From contig JAIBCC010000007.1 of NCBI GenBank assembly GCA_019694395.1, positions 62,001 to 126,000 on the forward strand: DNA of 64,000 bases, written 5' to 3'. Source of the DNA: Pyrinomonadaceae bacterium (GTDB lineage: Bacteria; Acidobacteriota; Blastocatellia; Pyrinomonadales; Pyrinomonadaceae). A program made the position numbers and the translations under genes. Below, in pieces: positions 1-8,500 of this stretch (the first letter of the stretch is position 1; the number at the start of each line of letters is the position of its first letter). The notes below the pieces were generated by a model, which ran no database searches, was not told where the DNA came from, and worked only from the letters and a program-made list of their open reading frames with translations.

Positions 1-648
1 GCGCGAAAGTTGACCTATTTCATCCCGCCTTTTAATTCCGCTTCGGGTTTGCAAATTTCCGTCCGCAAATTGTTTGGTTGCCTGCCGAAGTTGTAAAAGA
101 GGTTTAATCAGGTAACGTGCCAGGGCATAACAAACCAGTGCCGCAGTCAAAAGCAGGGCAAAAATTCTGATTATTCTGGCTTTCCAGTCTGCTCCGAAAG
201 GAGTTGGCACCCTTGGAAATTCGGTTTTTACGACTACAACAAATCTTTCGCCTTTGGCATTGGTAAAACTTTTTGCTGAATAATTATCGTCAGCATTACC
301 TGATTCAAATTCAACCTTATCACTCTGGAAGGCTTTGACAATCGCATTTTGCACTTTTTCTGATGAATCAGAAAAACAGCTTGGATTTTTTTCTGTTGCC
401 AGGCAAACATCGCGGTTCTGATGCGAATCCCCGATAATTTTCAAAAACCGCTGAACACCTTTTTCACCTTCATTATCATAAATTTGTTTAGCAGTCTGAG
501 TATAAACATTCATCGTGTTGGCAACCATTGTTTTCCAACGCTCATTAAAAGGTTCGCTTTGGGTAGTCCACGAAACAAAAACAGAAACACCCGTAATCAA
601 TGCCATCGCCAACAAAAACCATAATGAAATTTTCCAAAAAAGACTCAT
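1..648 (-). CDS. cpxA: CpxA-like sensor histidine kinase, N-terminal part (runs off the window)
   Basis: The first 216 codons of a membrane sensor kinase; the catalytic half lies beyond base 1. Visible are a transmembrane segment at residues 7-26, a periplasmic sensor region of about 130 residues with two cysteines (82 and 91), a second transmembrane segment at about 158-179, and a HAMP linker that starts near Pro183 and ends in a DEIGQL motif at 209-214. The start ATG overlaps the TGA stop of the response regulator gene (ATGA), so translation is probably coupled. The order regulator then kinase, and the CpxP-like gene across the divergent promoter, match the enterobacterial cpx envelope-stress locus. 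The His box cannot be seen, so the family rests on context and domain order. Confidence 0.85.
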   Translation of the reverse strand, partial: MSLFWKISLWFLLAMALITGVSVFVSWTTQSEPFNERWKTMVANTMNVYTQTAKQIYDNEGEKGVQRFLKIIGDSHQNRDVCLATEKNPSCFSDSSEKVQNAIVKAFQSDKVEFESGNADDNYSAKSFTNAKGERFVVVVKTEFPRVPTPFGADWKARIIRIFALLLTAALVCYALARYLIKPLLQLRQATKQFADGNLQTRSGIKRRDEIGQLSR

Positions 649-1316
649 TCTATTGTGTAAATATAACCTACCGACCTGATCGTTTTGATCCGGTCATTTT
701 CTAATTTTTTCCGCAAATTACTAACGTGCATATCCAGACTTCGGTCAAATGGCGAAAGTCTTCGATCAAGCACCTGCAAACTTAAATCCTCTTTTTTAAC
801 AACATTCCCGGCATTCCTGAGGAGAATTACCAATAAATCAAATTCAACCGAAGTTAAGGGGATTTCTTCACTATTTCTTTTTGCTGAGCGGGCTGAAACC
901 GAAACTTCTATTTCATCAACTTTTAGTTTTTCATTACTCGCCTCAGTTAATTCATTTTGAGCCCGCCGTAAAATTGCCCTTAATCTGGCGACTAATTCTC
1001 TGGGATTAAATGGTTTTGGCAAATAATCGTCGGCTCCGATTTCCAATCCGACAATCCTTTCCATATCATCGCCTTTTGCCGTCAACATTAAAACCGGAAT
1101 TTTTGAACTTTCGCGCAATTCCCGCAAAACATCAAAACCGTTTTTTTTCGGCAGCATCACATCTAAAATAACTAAACTGTGTCTTCCTTCTCTGGCTAAA
1201 TTTAACCCTTTTTCCCCATCGTGAACAGCTTCAACTTCAAACCCTTCCACCGATAAATATTCCGAAACTAATTCGCAAAGTTCCTCATCATCGTCAATCA
1301 GCAGGATTTTATTCAT
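645..1316 (-). CDS. cpxR: CpxR/OmpR-family response regulator
   Basis: A 223-residue DNA-binding response regulator. The receiver domain has the acidic pocket D8-D9-D10, phospho-acceptor D52, T79 and K101. An OmpR-type winged helix fills residues about 130-222. Stretches such as DGEKGL, MLPKKNG and ADDYLPKPFN, and SPFDRSLDMHVSNLRKKL in the effector domain, are close to enterobacterial CpxR, so this is a better match than a generic OmpR protein. It is expected to be phosphorylated by the downstream kinase and to act on the divergent promoter region, which holds an inverted repeat with GTAAA half-sites. The regulator is co-transcribed with the kinase through a 4-nt overlap. Confidence 0.93.
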   Translation of the reverse strand: MNKILLIDDDEELCELVSEYLSVEGFEVEAVHDGEKGLNLAREGRHSLVILDVMLPKKNGFDVLRELRESSKIPVLMLTAKGDDMERIVGLEIGADDYLPKPFNPRELVARLRAILRRAQNELTEASNEKLKVDEIEVSVSARSAKRNSEEIPLTSVEFDLLVILLRNAGNVVKKEDLSLQVLDRRLSPFDRSLDMHVSNLRKKLENDRIKTIRSVGYIYTIE

Positions 1317-1360
1317 AACTCGAACTCTATTTTAACCTAACTTTTTTAATTAAACTGTCA

Positions 1361-1434
1361 AGAAATGTAAATTTTATCATTACTTAAGTAAATTAAGCCT
1401 GAATATGAAAATTTATTTTTTTATTTACATTTCT
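1361..1434. promoter_or_regulatory. Candidate CpxR operator: 12-bp perfect inverted repeat
   Basis: AGAAATGTAAAT at 1361-1372 is repeated in perfect inverted orientation as ATTTACATTTCT at 1423-1434. Each arm contains GTAAA, the half-site of the enterobacterial CpxR box (GTAAA-N5-GTAAA). A third GTAAA at 1388-1392 is on the same strand as the left arm and 21 bp from it, about two helical turns. The site lies in the divergent spacer between the regulator and cpxP-like genes. A TTGACA at 1454-1459 could be the -35 of the plus-strand gene. Binding by this CpxR is inference. Confidence 0.5.
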
Positions 1435-1493
1435 CTACATTTTCCAACAAATCTTGACAAATAATTTGCCCATTAATTCGTTATCGTATATGA

Positions 1494-1514
1494 ACGCGGA
1501 ATAAAAATTCGCGT
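1494..1514 (+). other. Imperfect hairpin in the 5' leader of the CpxP-like gene
   Basis: ACGCGGAAT (1494-1502) pairs with ATTCGCGT (1507-1514) with one bulged G and a 4-nt A loop. It ends 12 nt before the GGAG ribosome-binding site of the CpxP-like gene, so it lies in the leader RNA. A role in control of translation or RNA stability is possible but not shown. Confidence 0.3.
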
Positions 1515-1538
1515 ATTTTGAATGTTGGAGAAATTATT

Positions 1539-2045
1539 ATGTTTTACAGTAAACGCAAAAAAATCGGATTTGCAGTTTTGTTTTTGGGAACTTTGACAAT
1601 CGGAACAATTTTTGCTTTTGGCAAAGGTCACGGAGGTTTTCGTCGTGGCTTTGGACCGGAAGGTTTTCCCTCGCCATTTCTAATTGAACGGATTTCAAAA
1701 GAACTGGGATTGAGTGATGAACAAAAAACTCAGGCAAAAGCAATTTTGGAATCAAGCAAAGAGCGAATTAAACCTTTGATGGATCAAATGAAGCAAAATC
1801 ACGAAACGGCTAAAAATCTGGGAACTGACGGCAATTTTGACGAAGCCAGAGTCAATGAAATTGCCAACCAGCAATCAGAAACCATGAAACAGCTTTTCAT
1901 CGAAAAAGAAAAAACCAAAGCCCAGCTTTTTGCAATTTTAACGCCCGAACAGCGTGAAAAAGCAAAACAAATGCAGGATAAATTTGCCGAAAGAATGAAA
2001 GGCAGATTTGGTAAATTTGGTGAAAAGCCGGCTCCTTCCGAATAA
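1539..2045 (+). CDS. CpxP/Spy-family periplasmic protein (LTxxQ repeats)
   Basis: A 168-residue exported protein. The start at 1539 is chosen because GGAG lies 8 nt upstream; an in-frame TTG at 1518 has no such site. Residues 1-27 form a signal peptide (KRKK, then a hydrophobic run). The mature protein is alpha-helical and charged, with two LTxxQ-type motifs: LSDEQ near residue 58 and LTPEQ near 138. These are the hallmark of the CpxP/Spy family, whose members are periplasmic chaperones or inhibitors of the Cpx kinase. The divergent CpxRA-like pair supports a feedback or stress-output role, as in enterobacteria. A strong terminator follows, so the gene is monocistronic. Confidence 0.85.
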   Translation: MFYSKRKKIGFAVLFLGTLTIGTIFAFGKGHGGFRRGFGPEGFPSPFLIERISKELGLSDEQKTQAKAILESSKERIKPLMDQMKQNHETAKNLGTDGNFDEARVNEIANQQSETMKQLFIEKEKTKAQLFAILTPEQREKAKQMQDKFAERMKGRFGKFGEKPAPSE

Positions 2046-2070
2046 TAATTTCGGATTTTTTTCTCAATTT

Positions 2071-2103
2071 GGAAAAGGAACTCCGCCTTTTCCTTTTTTT
2101 TAT
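2071..2103 (+). terminator. Rho-independent terminator after the CpxP-like gene
   Basis: GGAAAAGG (2071-2078) pairs perfectly with CCTTTTCC (2086-2093) over a 7-nt loop, followed by eight or more T residues. It lies 25 bp after the stop codon. Confidence 0.85.
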
Positions 2104-2187
2104 TTTTTCCAGAGACAACCAATTAAAAATTTCAATCTTCAAACATTTAGATTGACTTTTCTAAAATAAACCAACAAAATTTCAACA

Positions 2188-2466
2188 ATGCCAACTTCGA
2201 TAACACAGGTTGAAGATCCTGAACGCCAAAAAACACTTTTGCGGGTAGAGGGCACAATGATGCGTGATGACGCTATTTTACTCGAACGGATCGCTTTGGA
2301 TTTGCGCGAAACTCTCGGCAAAAACATTACGCTTGATCTTGCCGACCTTGATTTTTTAGACAGTGAGTCTGCCCCAATTCTAAAACGAATCGAACGTGAA
2401 CACGGTTTTGAACTGGAGGGATTAGAGATTTTCCTACAAAAAGCCGTCGCAGAATCCGAAAAATAA
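2188..2466 (+). CDS. STAS-domain-like small protein
   Basis: A 92-residue soluble protein without a signal peptide. The pattern LRVEGTM, then a long amphipathic helix, then [21 protein letters not shown] resembles a STAS/anti-sigma-factor-antagonist fold: a beta strand, a 'D-x-D-x-L-D' turn, and a helix beginning with Ser at the position often phosphorylated. Its stop codon overlaps the lpxD start by one base (TAATG), so the two genes are co-translated. There is no partner anti-sigma or kinase nearby. The link with lipid A synthesis is unusual and its meaning is unknown. No good ribosome-binding site precedes the ATG. Confidence 0.6.
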   Translation: MPTSITQVEDPERQKTLLRVEGTMMRDDAILLERIALDLRETLGKNITLDLADLDFLDSESAPILKRIEREHGFELEGLEIFLQKAVAESEK

Positions 2467-3470
2467 TGCAAACCCAAGAACTTGCAACACTTGTCAACGG
2501 CAACTTAAAAGGCGATGGAGATATTGAAATAACTAAAGTTGCCTCAATCGAAAAAGCTCAAACAGGCGAAATTGCCTTTGCCGAAAAAGAATTTCAATCA
2601 ACCAATGCTTCGTGCGTAATTGTTCCTGAAAACTTTTACCAAACTCTAGTTTGTCCGACAATTTCGGTTAAAAATCCAAAATTGGCATTTGCCAAAATTG
2701 CCCAAATTCTGCACCCGCCGAAAAAACGCGCATCAATAATTCATCCATCTGCCGTTATTTCTGAAAGTGCAAAACTTGGTAAAAATCTTTTTATCGGTGC
2801 GTTTTGCTGCGTTGGTGATAATTCAGAAATCGGTGACGGTTCACAATTCAGAGCCGGAGCAAAAATTGGTGATAATGTTAAAATCGGCAAAAACTGTGTT
2901 TTGCATCCAAACGTTTTTGTAGAAGATAACTGCACGATTGGGGATAATGTAATTTTACATTCAGGCGTGGTGATTGGCGCAGATGGTTTCGGCTACGTCC
3001 GCGATGGCGCAAACGGCTACCTCAAGTTCCCGCAAATCGGCACGGTTGTAATTGAAAATGACGTTGAAATTGGCGCAAATTCTTGCATTGATCGTGGTGC
3101 ATTAGGTGAAACCCGCATCGGTGAAGGCACAAAAATTGATAATTTGGTGCAAATTGCTCATAACGTTCAAGTTGGTAAACGAGTCGTCATTGCCGCCCAA
3201 ACCGGAATTTCGGGCAGCACTATTTTGGAAGATGATTGTATTATTGGCGGTCAGGTCGGAATGGGCGATCACGCCCGTGTTTTGACTGGTGCAATTATTG
3301 GTTCACAAGCCGGGATTTTGCCCGGAAAAATCGTCCGCGCCGGAGTTTGGTGGGGAACTCCTGTTCAGCCGTTGGACGAATACAAACGCCAAAACGCGAT
3401 GGTCAAAGGGCTGGGCAGATTAAAAGAAGAAGTCAAAGAATTAAAAAAACAACTTTCCGAAAAAAAATAA
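2466..3470 (+). CDS. lpxD: UDP-3-O-acylglucosamine N-acyltransferase LpxD
   Basis: A 334-residue acyltransferase that adds the N-linked 3-hydroxyacyl chain to UDP-3-O-acylglucosamine in lipid A synthesis at the cytoplasmic side of the inner membrane. Residues 1-95 match the LpxD uridine-binding domain. About 100-300 is a left-handed beta-helix made of hexapeptide repeats (IGDN, IGKN, IGAN types). The catalytic His is H232 in IAHNVQVG, the position of E. coli His239. The C-terminal helix (310-334) is charged, as in the family. The length is normal. It starts inside the stop of the STAS gene. lpxB lies 0.7 kb away on the other strand, and the rest of the lpx pathway is outside the window. Confidence 0.95.
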   Translation: MQTQELATLVNGNLKGDGDIEITKVASIEKAQTGEIAFAEKEFQSTNASCVIVPENFYQTLVCPTISVKNPKLAFAKIAQILHPPKKRASIIHPSAVISESAKLGKNLFIGAFCCVGDNSEIGDGSQFRAGAKIGDNVKIGKNCVLHPNVFVEDNCTIGDNVILHSGVVIGADGFGYVRDGANGYLKFPQIGTVVIENDVEIGANSCIDRGALGETRIGEGTKIDNLVQIAHNVQVGKRVVIAAQTGISGSTILEDDCIIGGQVGMGDHARVLTGAIIGSQAGILPGKIVRAGVWWGTPVQPLDEYKRQNAMVKGLGRLKEEVKELKKQLSEKK

Positions 3471-3550
3471 TTTCTCCAATTTGAAACCTTTTGTAAAAGT
3501 TTGGAATCTTATAGGTTAGAGCTTTTGCGAAATAAAAGATCAACCATTTC

Positions 3551-3597
3551 CCTTTGCGAGATTTACACCAAAATTGTATAAACCGCAAAGGACTTTT
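3551..3597 (+). terminator. Possible terminator downstream of lpxD
   Basis: CCTTTGCG (3551-3558) pairs perfectly with CGCAAAGG (3584-3591), followed by ACTTTTT. The 25-nt loop is long, so this is a weaker call. It separates lpxD from the next exported protein. Confidence 0.45.
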
Positions 3598-3637
3598 TCA
3601 GTTTAATTACCCCCAAATTTTGATTGGAGTAAAATTT

Positions 3638-4180
3638 ATGAACCTACCAAAACTCTCGTTCATCATTTTGTTTTTCGTTTTTCCAACTTTTTGTTTGGCA
3701 CAGGAATCTCCTTCCGACCCCGAAATTCCTAAAAAACCAATTACTATTCCTAATTCCGTGGTTTTGTTGCCGAATTCGCCTGAATCCTGGGCGATAAATT
3801 TGCATAAACAGGGAGGAATTATTGGAATCAATAATCTTTTGGTGGCGATAAATTCAAACGGTCAATATTTGTGTGAAAATGAGACTCAATATAAAACGGT
3901 TTCCATTGACAAACCGCCTTTCACAGAGCTTTCAGAAATGATTGATAAGGTGACCGACAATATTTCAGCCAAACCCATTAATGAAAGTCTGGCTTATTGT
4001 AACGATTGTATTTACAACACTTTATCTTTTTACCGGAATAAACCCGATGTCAAAACATTTACCGAGGATTATGCCAATTATTTTGTTCCTGACGCACCTA
4101 CAGTTAAAGAAATCTATGTAAAAGTTTGGCAAGTTACGAAATGCGGTGAGAATCCTAAACCGAAGAATAAAAAGAGTTAA
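3638..4180 (+). CDS. Exported protein of unknown function
   Basis: A 180-residue protein I do not recognise. The start at 3638 is chosen for a GGAG site 8 nt upstream and because it begins a clean signal peptide (KLSFIILFFVFPTFCLA, cleavage before Gln). The mature part has a Pro-rich stretch, then a domain with a Cys pair in the pattern YCNDC, plus two more cysteines, which could form disulphides outside the cytoplasm. The C-terminus is lysine-rich. The stop codon lies in TTAA shared with the stop of lpxB on the opposite strand, so the two genes converge with a 4-bp overlap. The function is unknown. Confidence 0.65.
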   Translation: MNLPKLSFIILFFVFPTFCLAQESPSDPEIPKKPITIPNSVVLLPNSPESWAINLHKQGGIIGINNLLVAINSNGQYLCENETQYKTVSIDKPPFTELSEMIDKVTDNISAKPINESLAYCNDCIYNTLSFYRNKPDVKTFTEDYANYFVPDAPTVKEIYVKVWQVTKCGENPKPKNKKS

Positions 4181-5328
4181 GAGTTTTGCAGTAAATTGAA
4201 AATGGCTTGAGCGGCACGTTTGGCGGTTCCGCCGTGTCCAAGTGTTTCATTGACTTCATTTAACCTTTGACGAAATTGTTTATTTTTTTCAGTTTCAAGT
4301 AAATGAAAAAGCTCTGCCGCCAGAGTTTCGGGAGTAAAATCATCTTGAATCAACTCTTTGGCTAATCTTTCCTGTGCAATCAAATTTATCAAGCCAAAAT
4401 GCGGCACATCAATCAAAGGTCGTAAAAGTTTATAATTCAAAGCTGAAGTTTTATAAACAATCGCCATCGGAGTTCCGATAATTCCCGTTTCAAGCGTGGC
4501 AGTTCCGCTGGTAACGGCAGCGGCATCAGAAGCTTTTAAGGCTCCCCAAGTTTCGTTTTGAACCACGACTAAATTATTTGGTAAATCTCCGATTTTATTT
4601 TTTGCTTCCTCAAATTCGTTCAATTTCCGATTGGAAGCTATTGCCACCACAAACTGCAAATCCTTATTTTGCTTAGACATAATATTTGTAGTTTCCAACA
4701 TCATTGGTAAAATTCGGACGATTTCTTTGTGACGGCTGCCGGGCAAAAGCGCGATTATCGGTTTAGAAAAATCCAGATTATGTTTTTGGCAAAATTCCTC
4801 TTTGCTGGTTTCTACTTTTATTTCCCCGGCAAGCGGATTTCCTACATATTCAACCCGGTCAAAACCTTCCTTGGCATACCAATCTTTTTCAAATGGTAAG
4901 ATCGTAAGCAGTAAATCAATTGAGTTTTTAACCGTTTTGATGCGATATTTGCGCCAAGCCCAAAGTTGCGGTGAAATGTAATAAATGACCTTTATTCCCT
5001 GTTTCTTTAACGCTTTAGCTAATTTCAAATTAAAATCAGGGAAATCAACCAAAATTACTGCATCAGGTTTTCTTTCGATAGCTGTTTTTTTAAGTTTTTG
5101 AAAGGTTTTCCAAAACATCGGCAGGGCGCGACCAATTTCAAGCAATCCAACAATTGAAAGATCATCCGCCTTAACGATTGTTTCGACTCCTTCTTCGCGC
5201 ATTTTCGCGCCTGTTGCACCGAAAAAATTGATGTTTGGTGAAATTTCGTGCAATCTTTTGACGAGTTTTGCCGCGTGAGCATCCCCCGAAGCCTCGCCCA
5301 CCACAATCATGATCTTTTTGTTTTCCAT
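4177..5328 (-). CDS. lpxB: Lipid-A-disaccharide synthase LpxB
   Basis: A 383-residue GT19 glycosyltransferase that joins UDP-2,3-diacylglucosamine and lipid X to give the lipid A disaccharide at the inner membrane. The N-terminal VVGEASGD motif is the family signature. FFGATGAKM, DFPDFN, YYISPQLWAW, LLPGSRHKEI and the C-terminal SGTATLE region follow in the usual order. The start at 5328 (MENKK) is preferred. A longer frame from 5370 would run through the transcription terminator of the upstream ilvE gene and would add 14 residues not seen in the family. There is no clear Shine-Dalgarno sequence. It converges with the exported-protein gene. Confidence 0.95.
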   Translation of the reverse strand: MENKKIMIVVGEASGDAHAAKLVKRLHEISPNINFFGATGAKMREEGVETIVKADDLSIVGLLEIGRALPMFWKTFQKLKKTAIERKPDAVILVDFPDFNLKLAKALKKQGIKVIYYISPQLWAWRKYRIKTVKNSIDLLLTILPFEKDWYAKEGFDRVEYVGNPLAGEIKVETSKEEFCQKHNLDFSKPIIALLPGSRHKEIVRILPMMLETTNIMSKQNKDLQFVVAIASNRKLNEFEEAKNKIGDLPNNLVVVQNETWGALKASDAAAVTSGTATLETGIIGTPMAIVYKTSALNYKLLRPLIDVPHFGLINLIAQERLAKELIQDDFTPETLAAELFHLLETEKNKQFRQRLNEVNETLGHGGTAKRAAQAIFNLLQNS

Positions 5329-5354
5329 TTGCTTTGCAGAGGATTTTAGGTAAT

Positions 5355-5402
5355 AAAAAAGCCTAAACACTTCATTTGCTTGAGTTTTAGGCTTTTTTTT
5401 TT
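5355..5402. terminator. Terminator between ilvE and lpxB
   Basis: On the minus strand, GCCTAAAAC (5384-5392) pairs with GTTTAGGC (5361-5368), followed by a T tract. Runs of A and T on both sides make it potentially bidirectional. It ends the ilvE transcript just upstream of lpxB, so lpxB probably depends on readthrough or on a promoter inside this short region. Confidence 0.7.
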
Positions 5403-5416
5403 AAGTTAATAAAAAA

Positions 5417-6499
5417 TTAATCAATCGGAACAATTCGCGTCCAATTATGAACATCCGGTGCGGCTCCGAATTGAATATCCTGCACATATTTTAGTAATTG
5501 TCCTGTCACATTATCTTGTTTTGTTTCAGGCAGATGCAAAGTGTTTCCATTTTCAAACAAAAATGATTTAATTCCAACCACAGTTGCCGCCGTTCCACAG
5601 GCGAAGGCTTCCATATCCTTATCAGAATTTGCTGCATCAGTAACTTCCTGAATGGTAACAGGTCTTTCCTCAACCGTAATTCCAAGTGTTTTAGCTGCCT
5701 CAATGACTGAAGCACGAGTCACACCCGGAAGAATTGTGCCTTTCAAATTTGGTGTAACTAATTTCCCGTTTAAGTAAAAGAAAATGTTCATTCCGCCCAT
5801 TTCTTCGATCAGATCGTGATTAACTGCGTCTAAATAAAGCACTTGCGAACAGCCTTTTTTCTTTGCGTTATCAATTGATTGCAAAGTAATGGCATAATTT
5901 GCCGCAGCTTTGACGTTTCCGGTTCCGCCTCGGGCTGCTCTCGAAGTCGTTTGGTCAACATAAATATCAATCATTGGTGAAACGCCGGTGCTGCTCTTGA
6001 AATATGCGCCGGAAGGCAAAGAAATTAGATAAAATAATGCTTCTTTGCTTCCGCGAACGCCGATTTGGGCTTCTGTTCCCAACATTACCGGTCTGAGATA
6101 AAGACTTCCCGGTCTGGGCGGAACATAATCCAAATTAAATTGCACTGCTTTATTTACTGCTTCAACAAATTGTTCAACACTCATCGGAGGCAACAAAAGA
6201 CGTTTAGCGGAATCAATAAATCTTTGAGCATTATCTTCCGGGCGAAACAAACCAATTGAACCATCAACCCGTCTAAATGCTTTCATTCCTTCAAATATGG
6301 CTTGTCCGTAATGAAGCACGACCGCCGCCGGATGCAAACTCAAATTATGGAGCGGCTCAACTCGTAAAGCTTCCCAATCGCCCGTTTTGTTATCAGCCAT
6401 CACCAAATTTGGCGCAAAAATTCTACCAAATTCGATTTGTTCAACCGGCGGAAGCGGACTGTTTTTTACTTCGTTTCGGTTCATCATTTCACCTTTCAT
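5417..6499 (-). CDS. ilvE: Branched-chain amino acid aminotransferase
   Basis: A fold-type IV PLP enzyme of about 360 residues that interconverts Leu, Ile and Val with their 2-oxo acids using glutamate. LHYGQAIFEGMKAFR, LYLRPVM, the PLP lysine in GNVKAAANYA (K197), and EEMGGMNIFF are characteristic of the longer, eukaryote-like BCAT subgroup. LPGVTRASV and the conserved FACGTAA close the active site. The start at 6499 has GAGG 7 nt upstream; a GTG three bases earlier and ATGs at 6487 and 6484 are alternatives. It is monocistronic, between a divergent promoter region and a terminator. Confidence 0.95.
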   Translation of the reverse strand: MKGEMMNRNEVKNSPLPPVEQIEFGRIFAPNLVMADNKTGDWEALRVEPLHNLSLHPAAVVLHYGQAIFEGMKAFRRVDGSIGLFRPEDNAQRFIDSAKRLLLPPMSVEQFVEAVNKAVQFNLDYVPPRPGSLYLRPVMLGTEAQIGVRGSKEALFYLISLPSGAYFKSSTGVSPMIDIYVDQTTSRAARGGTGNVKAAANYAITLQSIDNAKKKGCSQVLYLDAVNHDLIEEMGGMNIFFYLNGKLVTPNLKGTILPGVTRASVIEAAKTLGITVEERPVTIQEVTDAANSDKDMEAFACGTAATVVGIKSFLFENGNTLHLPETKQDNVTGQLLKYVQDIQFGAAPDVHNWTRIVPID

Positions 6500-6598
6500 C
6501 ACAACACCTCAGATTATCAAAATCAAACTAATTTAACTTTACTTTTAGTCACTCACAAAATCAACCAAACAGTGTTTCTCAAGTAAAAATGAAACAGT

Positions 6599-6660
6599 TT
6601 TGGTAGTGAATTCGAGTTGACACTTTCCGCAATTTGACTTTTATCTGAAAAACTACCAAA
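6599..6660 (+). promoter_or_regulatory. Promoter framed by a 9-bp inverted repeat, upstream of the binding-protein gene
   Basis: TTGACA at 6617-6622 and TTATCT at 6641-6646 (18-bp spacing) form a sigma-70-like promoter. It is framed by TTTGGTAGT (6599-6607) and its exact inverse ACTACCAAA (6652-6660). A regulator bound at both arms could close the promoter. The 30-bp leader to the ATG at 6691 has no clear Shine-Dalgarno sequence. Confidence 0.5.
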
Positions 6661-6690
6661 CTCCCATTTTATTAAATTCAAAATATATTT

Positions 6691-7818
6691 ATGAAAGTAT
6701 TTCTACTAAATATTTTACTGGTTACATTTGCTTTGTTTTCAACAATTTCGGCGCAAACCGAAGAAACAATCAAGGTTGGAGTTTTCCTTGATATGACGGG
6801 GCAAACTGCGAGTTTTGGGATTTCCACTTTTTCCGGGATCAAAATGGCGGTTGATGAAATCAATGCAAAAGGGGGAGTTGATGGAAAAAAAATCGAGATT
6901 TTTCTGGAAGACGACCAAGGCAAACCTGACAATGCTAAATTAGCCGTGCAAAAATTAATTTCTGAGAAAAATGTTCATGCAATCATCGGTGAAGTTCTTT
7001 CGACAAATTCATTGGCAGCCGCACCAATTGCCCAAGCCGCCAAAATTCCGATGATTACTCCCTCTTCAACCAATGAAAAAATTACAAAGGTTGGCGATTA
7101 CATTTTTAGAGCCTGTTTTATTGATAATTTTCAGGGTGAAGCAATGGCAAGATTTGCCATTGAAACTTTGAAAATTAAGCGGGTAGCAATTTTAACCGAT
7201 TTTAACTCTGATTATTCTAAAGGTTTGAGCGACACATTCGGCACAACTTTTAATCATCTCGGCGGAAAAGTTGTCGGTCAAAAAACCTATTTTCAAGGCG
7301 ACGAAGATTATTCACAGCAATTGAAAGCCATAAAAGGAGTTAATCCTGACGCAATTTATATTTCGGGTTATTACAATTCGGTTGGGATTATTGCCAAACA
7401 AGCACGTGAAATGGGTATCAAATCAGTTTTCTTAGGCGGCGACGGTTGGGATGCCCCCGACCTTTGGGATTTAGCAGGAAATTCGCTGAATAACGCATAC
7501 ATAACTAATCATTTTACAATTACCTCCCCTGACGAAAAGGCTAAAAGTTTTACCGCAAATTACAAGAAATTATTCGGTTTGGAAGCAGATGCTTTTGCAG
7601 CTCTTGCTTACGATTCCGTTTATTTGCTGGCTGATGCGGTTTCCCGCGCCAAAACAACCGAAAGTTCAAAATTGCGTGAGGCACTTGCAATTACTAAAGA
7701 TTTACACGGGGTTACCGGAAAAATCACAATAAATAATTCGAGAAATGCCAATAAACCTGCTTTTATTCTTAAATTGCAAAATCCGCATTTTATTTATAAT
7801 TCGACGGTGGAGCCTTAA
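6691..7818 (+). CDS. ABC-transporter substrate-binding protein, branched-chain amino acid (LivJ/K) type
   Basis: A 375-residue periplasmic binding protein. The signal peptide covers residues 1-21. The mature part starts TIKVGVFLDMTGQTASFG and continues with GIKMAVDEINAKGGVDGKKIE, both standard for the Peripl_BP_6 family, followed by the AIIGEVLSTNSLAAAPIA hinge and substrate-binding loop. It should bind a branched-chain amino acid or a related small ligand. No permease or ATPase genes (livHMGF) are next to it, so it is an orphan here. It may serve a transporter encoded elsewhere or act as a sensor. A perfect terminator follows. Confidence 0.88.
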   Translation: MKVFLLNILLVTFALFSTISAQTEETIKVGVFLDMTGQTASFGISTFSGIKMAVDEINAKGGVDGKKIEIFLEDDQGKPDNAKLAVQKLISEKNVHAIIGEVLSTNSLAAAPIAQAAKIPMITPSSTNEKITKVGDYIFRACFIDNFQGEAMARFAIETLKIKRVAILTDFNSDYSKGLSDTFGTTFNHLGGKVVGQKTYFQGDEDYSQQLKAIKGVNPDAIYISGYYNSVGIIAKQAREMGIKSVFLGGDGWDAPDLWDLAGNSLNNAYITNHFTITSPDEKAKSFTANYKKLFGLEADAFAALAYDSVYLLADAVSRAKTTESSKLREALAITKDLHGVTGKITINNSRNANKPAFILKLQNPHFIYNSTVEP

Positions 7819-7848
7819 TTTAATCAAAAACAATATTTCTAAAATTTT

Positions 7849-7890
7849 ATAGCCTGATTTTACTTCCAATTTCAGGCTATTTTCTTTATT
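7849..7890 (+). terminator. Rho-independent terminator after the binding-protein gene
   Basis: ATAGCCTGA (7849-7857) pairs perfectly with TCAGGCTAT (7872-7880) over a 14-nt loop, followed by TTTCTTTATT. Confidence 0.85.
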
Positions 7891-7909
7891 ATTGCCAAAA
7901 AATTGCGTT

Positions 7910-8434
7910 ATGAAAAAAATTATCTTCTTTTTATTTGTCTTTTTTATTTCATTCAATTTTATTTATTCCCAAAGCCTGCCGGGTAAAGAAATTAGAAATC
8001 GGGAAATTGAATGGACTGATTTTTCCGGCAAAATTGACCAAACTTCACCCTGGGATGCGGTTACAAATTGGACAACACTTTATTCATTTGCAGCTCCGAA
8101 TTTTGAGGGAGATAAAGCACGGGTGACAATTACGGTCAGACTTTTCTTAAAATCAGATTCGTGGACCAAACCAAATAAACAAACCCCACGATTGCTTGAA
8201 CACGAACGCGGTCACTTCAATATTGGCAGAATTTGTGCCGATGAAATCGAATCTACGATTAACACAATGAGTTTTGACCGGAATAATTATCACAAACAAA
8301 TTGATGAGGTTTATTGGAAGATCATCGAAAAATATAAAGAGATCAACGCCCAATACGAACGCGAAACCGACCACTATAAAAACATCGAACAGCAAAAGAA
8401 ATGGAATAAAAAACTTAATTCTTTACTAAAATAA
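7910..8434 (+). CDS. Secreted DUF922-type putative zinc protease
   Basis: A 174-residue protein starting at the ATG at 7910, which begins the signal peptide KKIIFFLFVFFISFNFIYS. It contains an HExxH zinc motif: H98-E99-R-G-H102, in LLEHERGHFNIGR, a form seen in DUF922 proteins, which are predicted secreted Zn-dependent proteases. Around it is the family context: REIEWTDFSG near the N-terminus and an acidic, helical C-terminus. The substrate is unknown. It follows a terminator by about 20 bp, so a promoter must overlap that region or transcription reads through. Confidence 0.7.
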   Translation: MKKIIFFLFVFFISFNFIYSQSLPGKEIRNREIEWTDFSGKIDQTSPWDAVTNWTTLYSFAAPNFEGDKARVTITVRLFLKSDSWTKPNKQTPRLLEHERGHFNIGRICADEIESTINTMSFDRNNYHKQIDEVYWKIIEKYKEINAQYERETDHYKNIEQQKKWNKKLNSLLK

Positions 8435-8500
8435 ATTATTTGAGTTTGTTGAAAAATCCCTTAGAATGAAAAGTTGTGAATTCGTTTTCATAGCTTTTTT

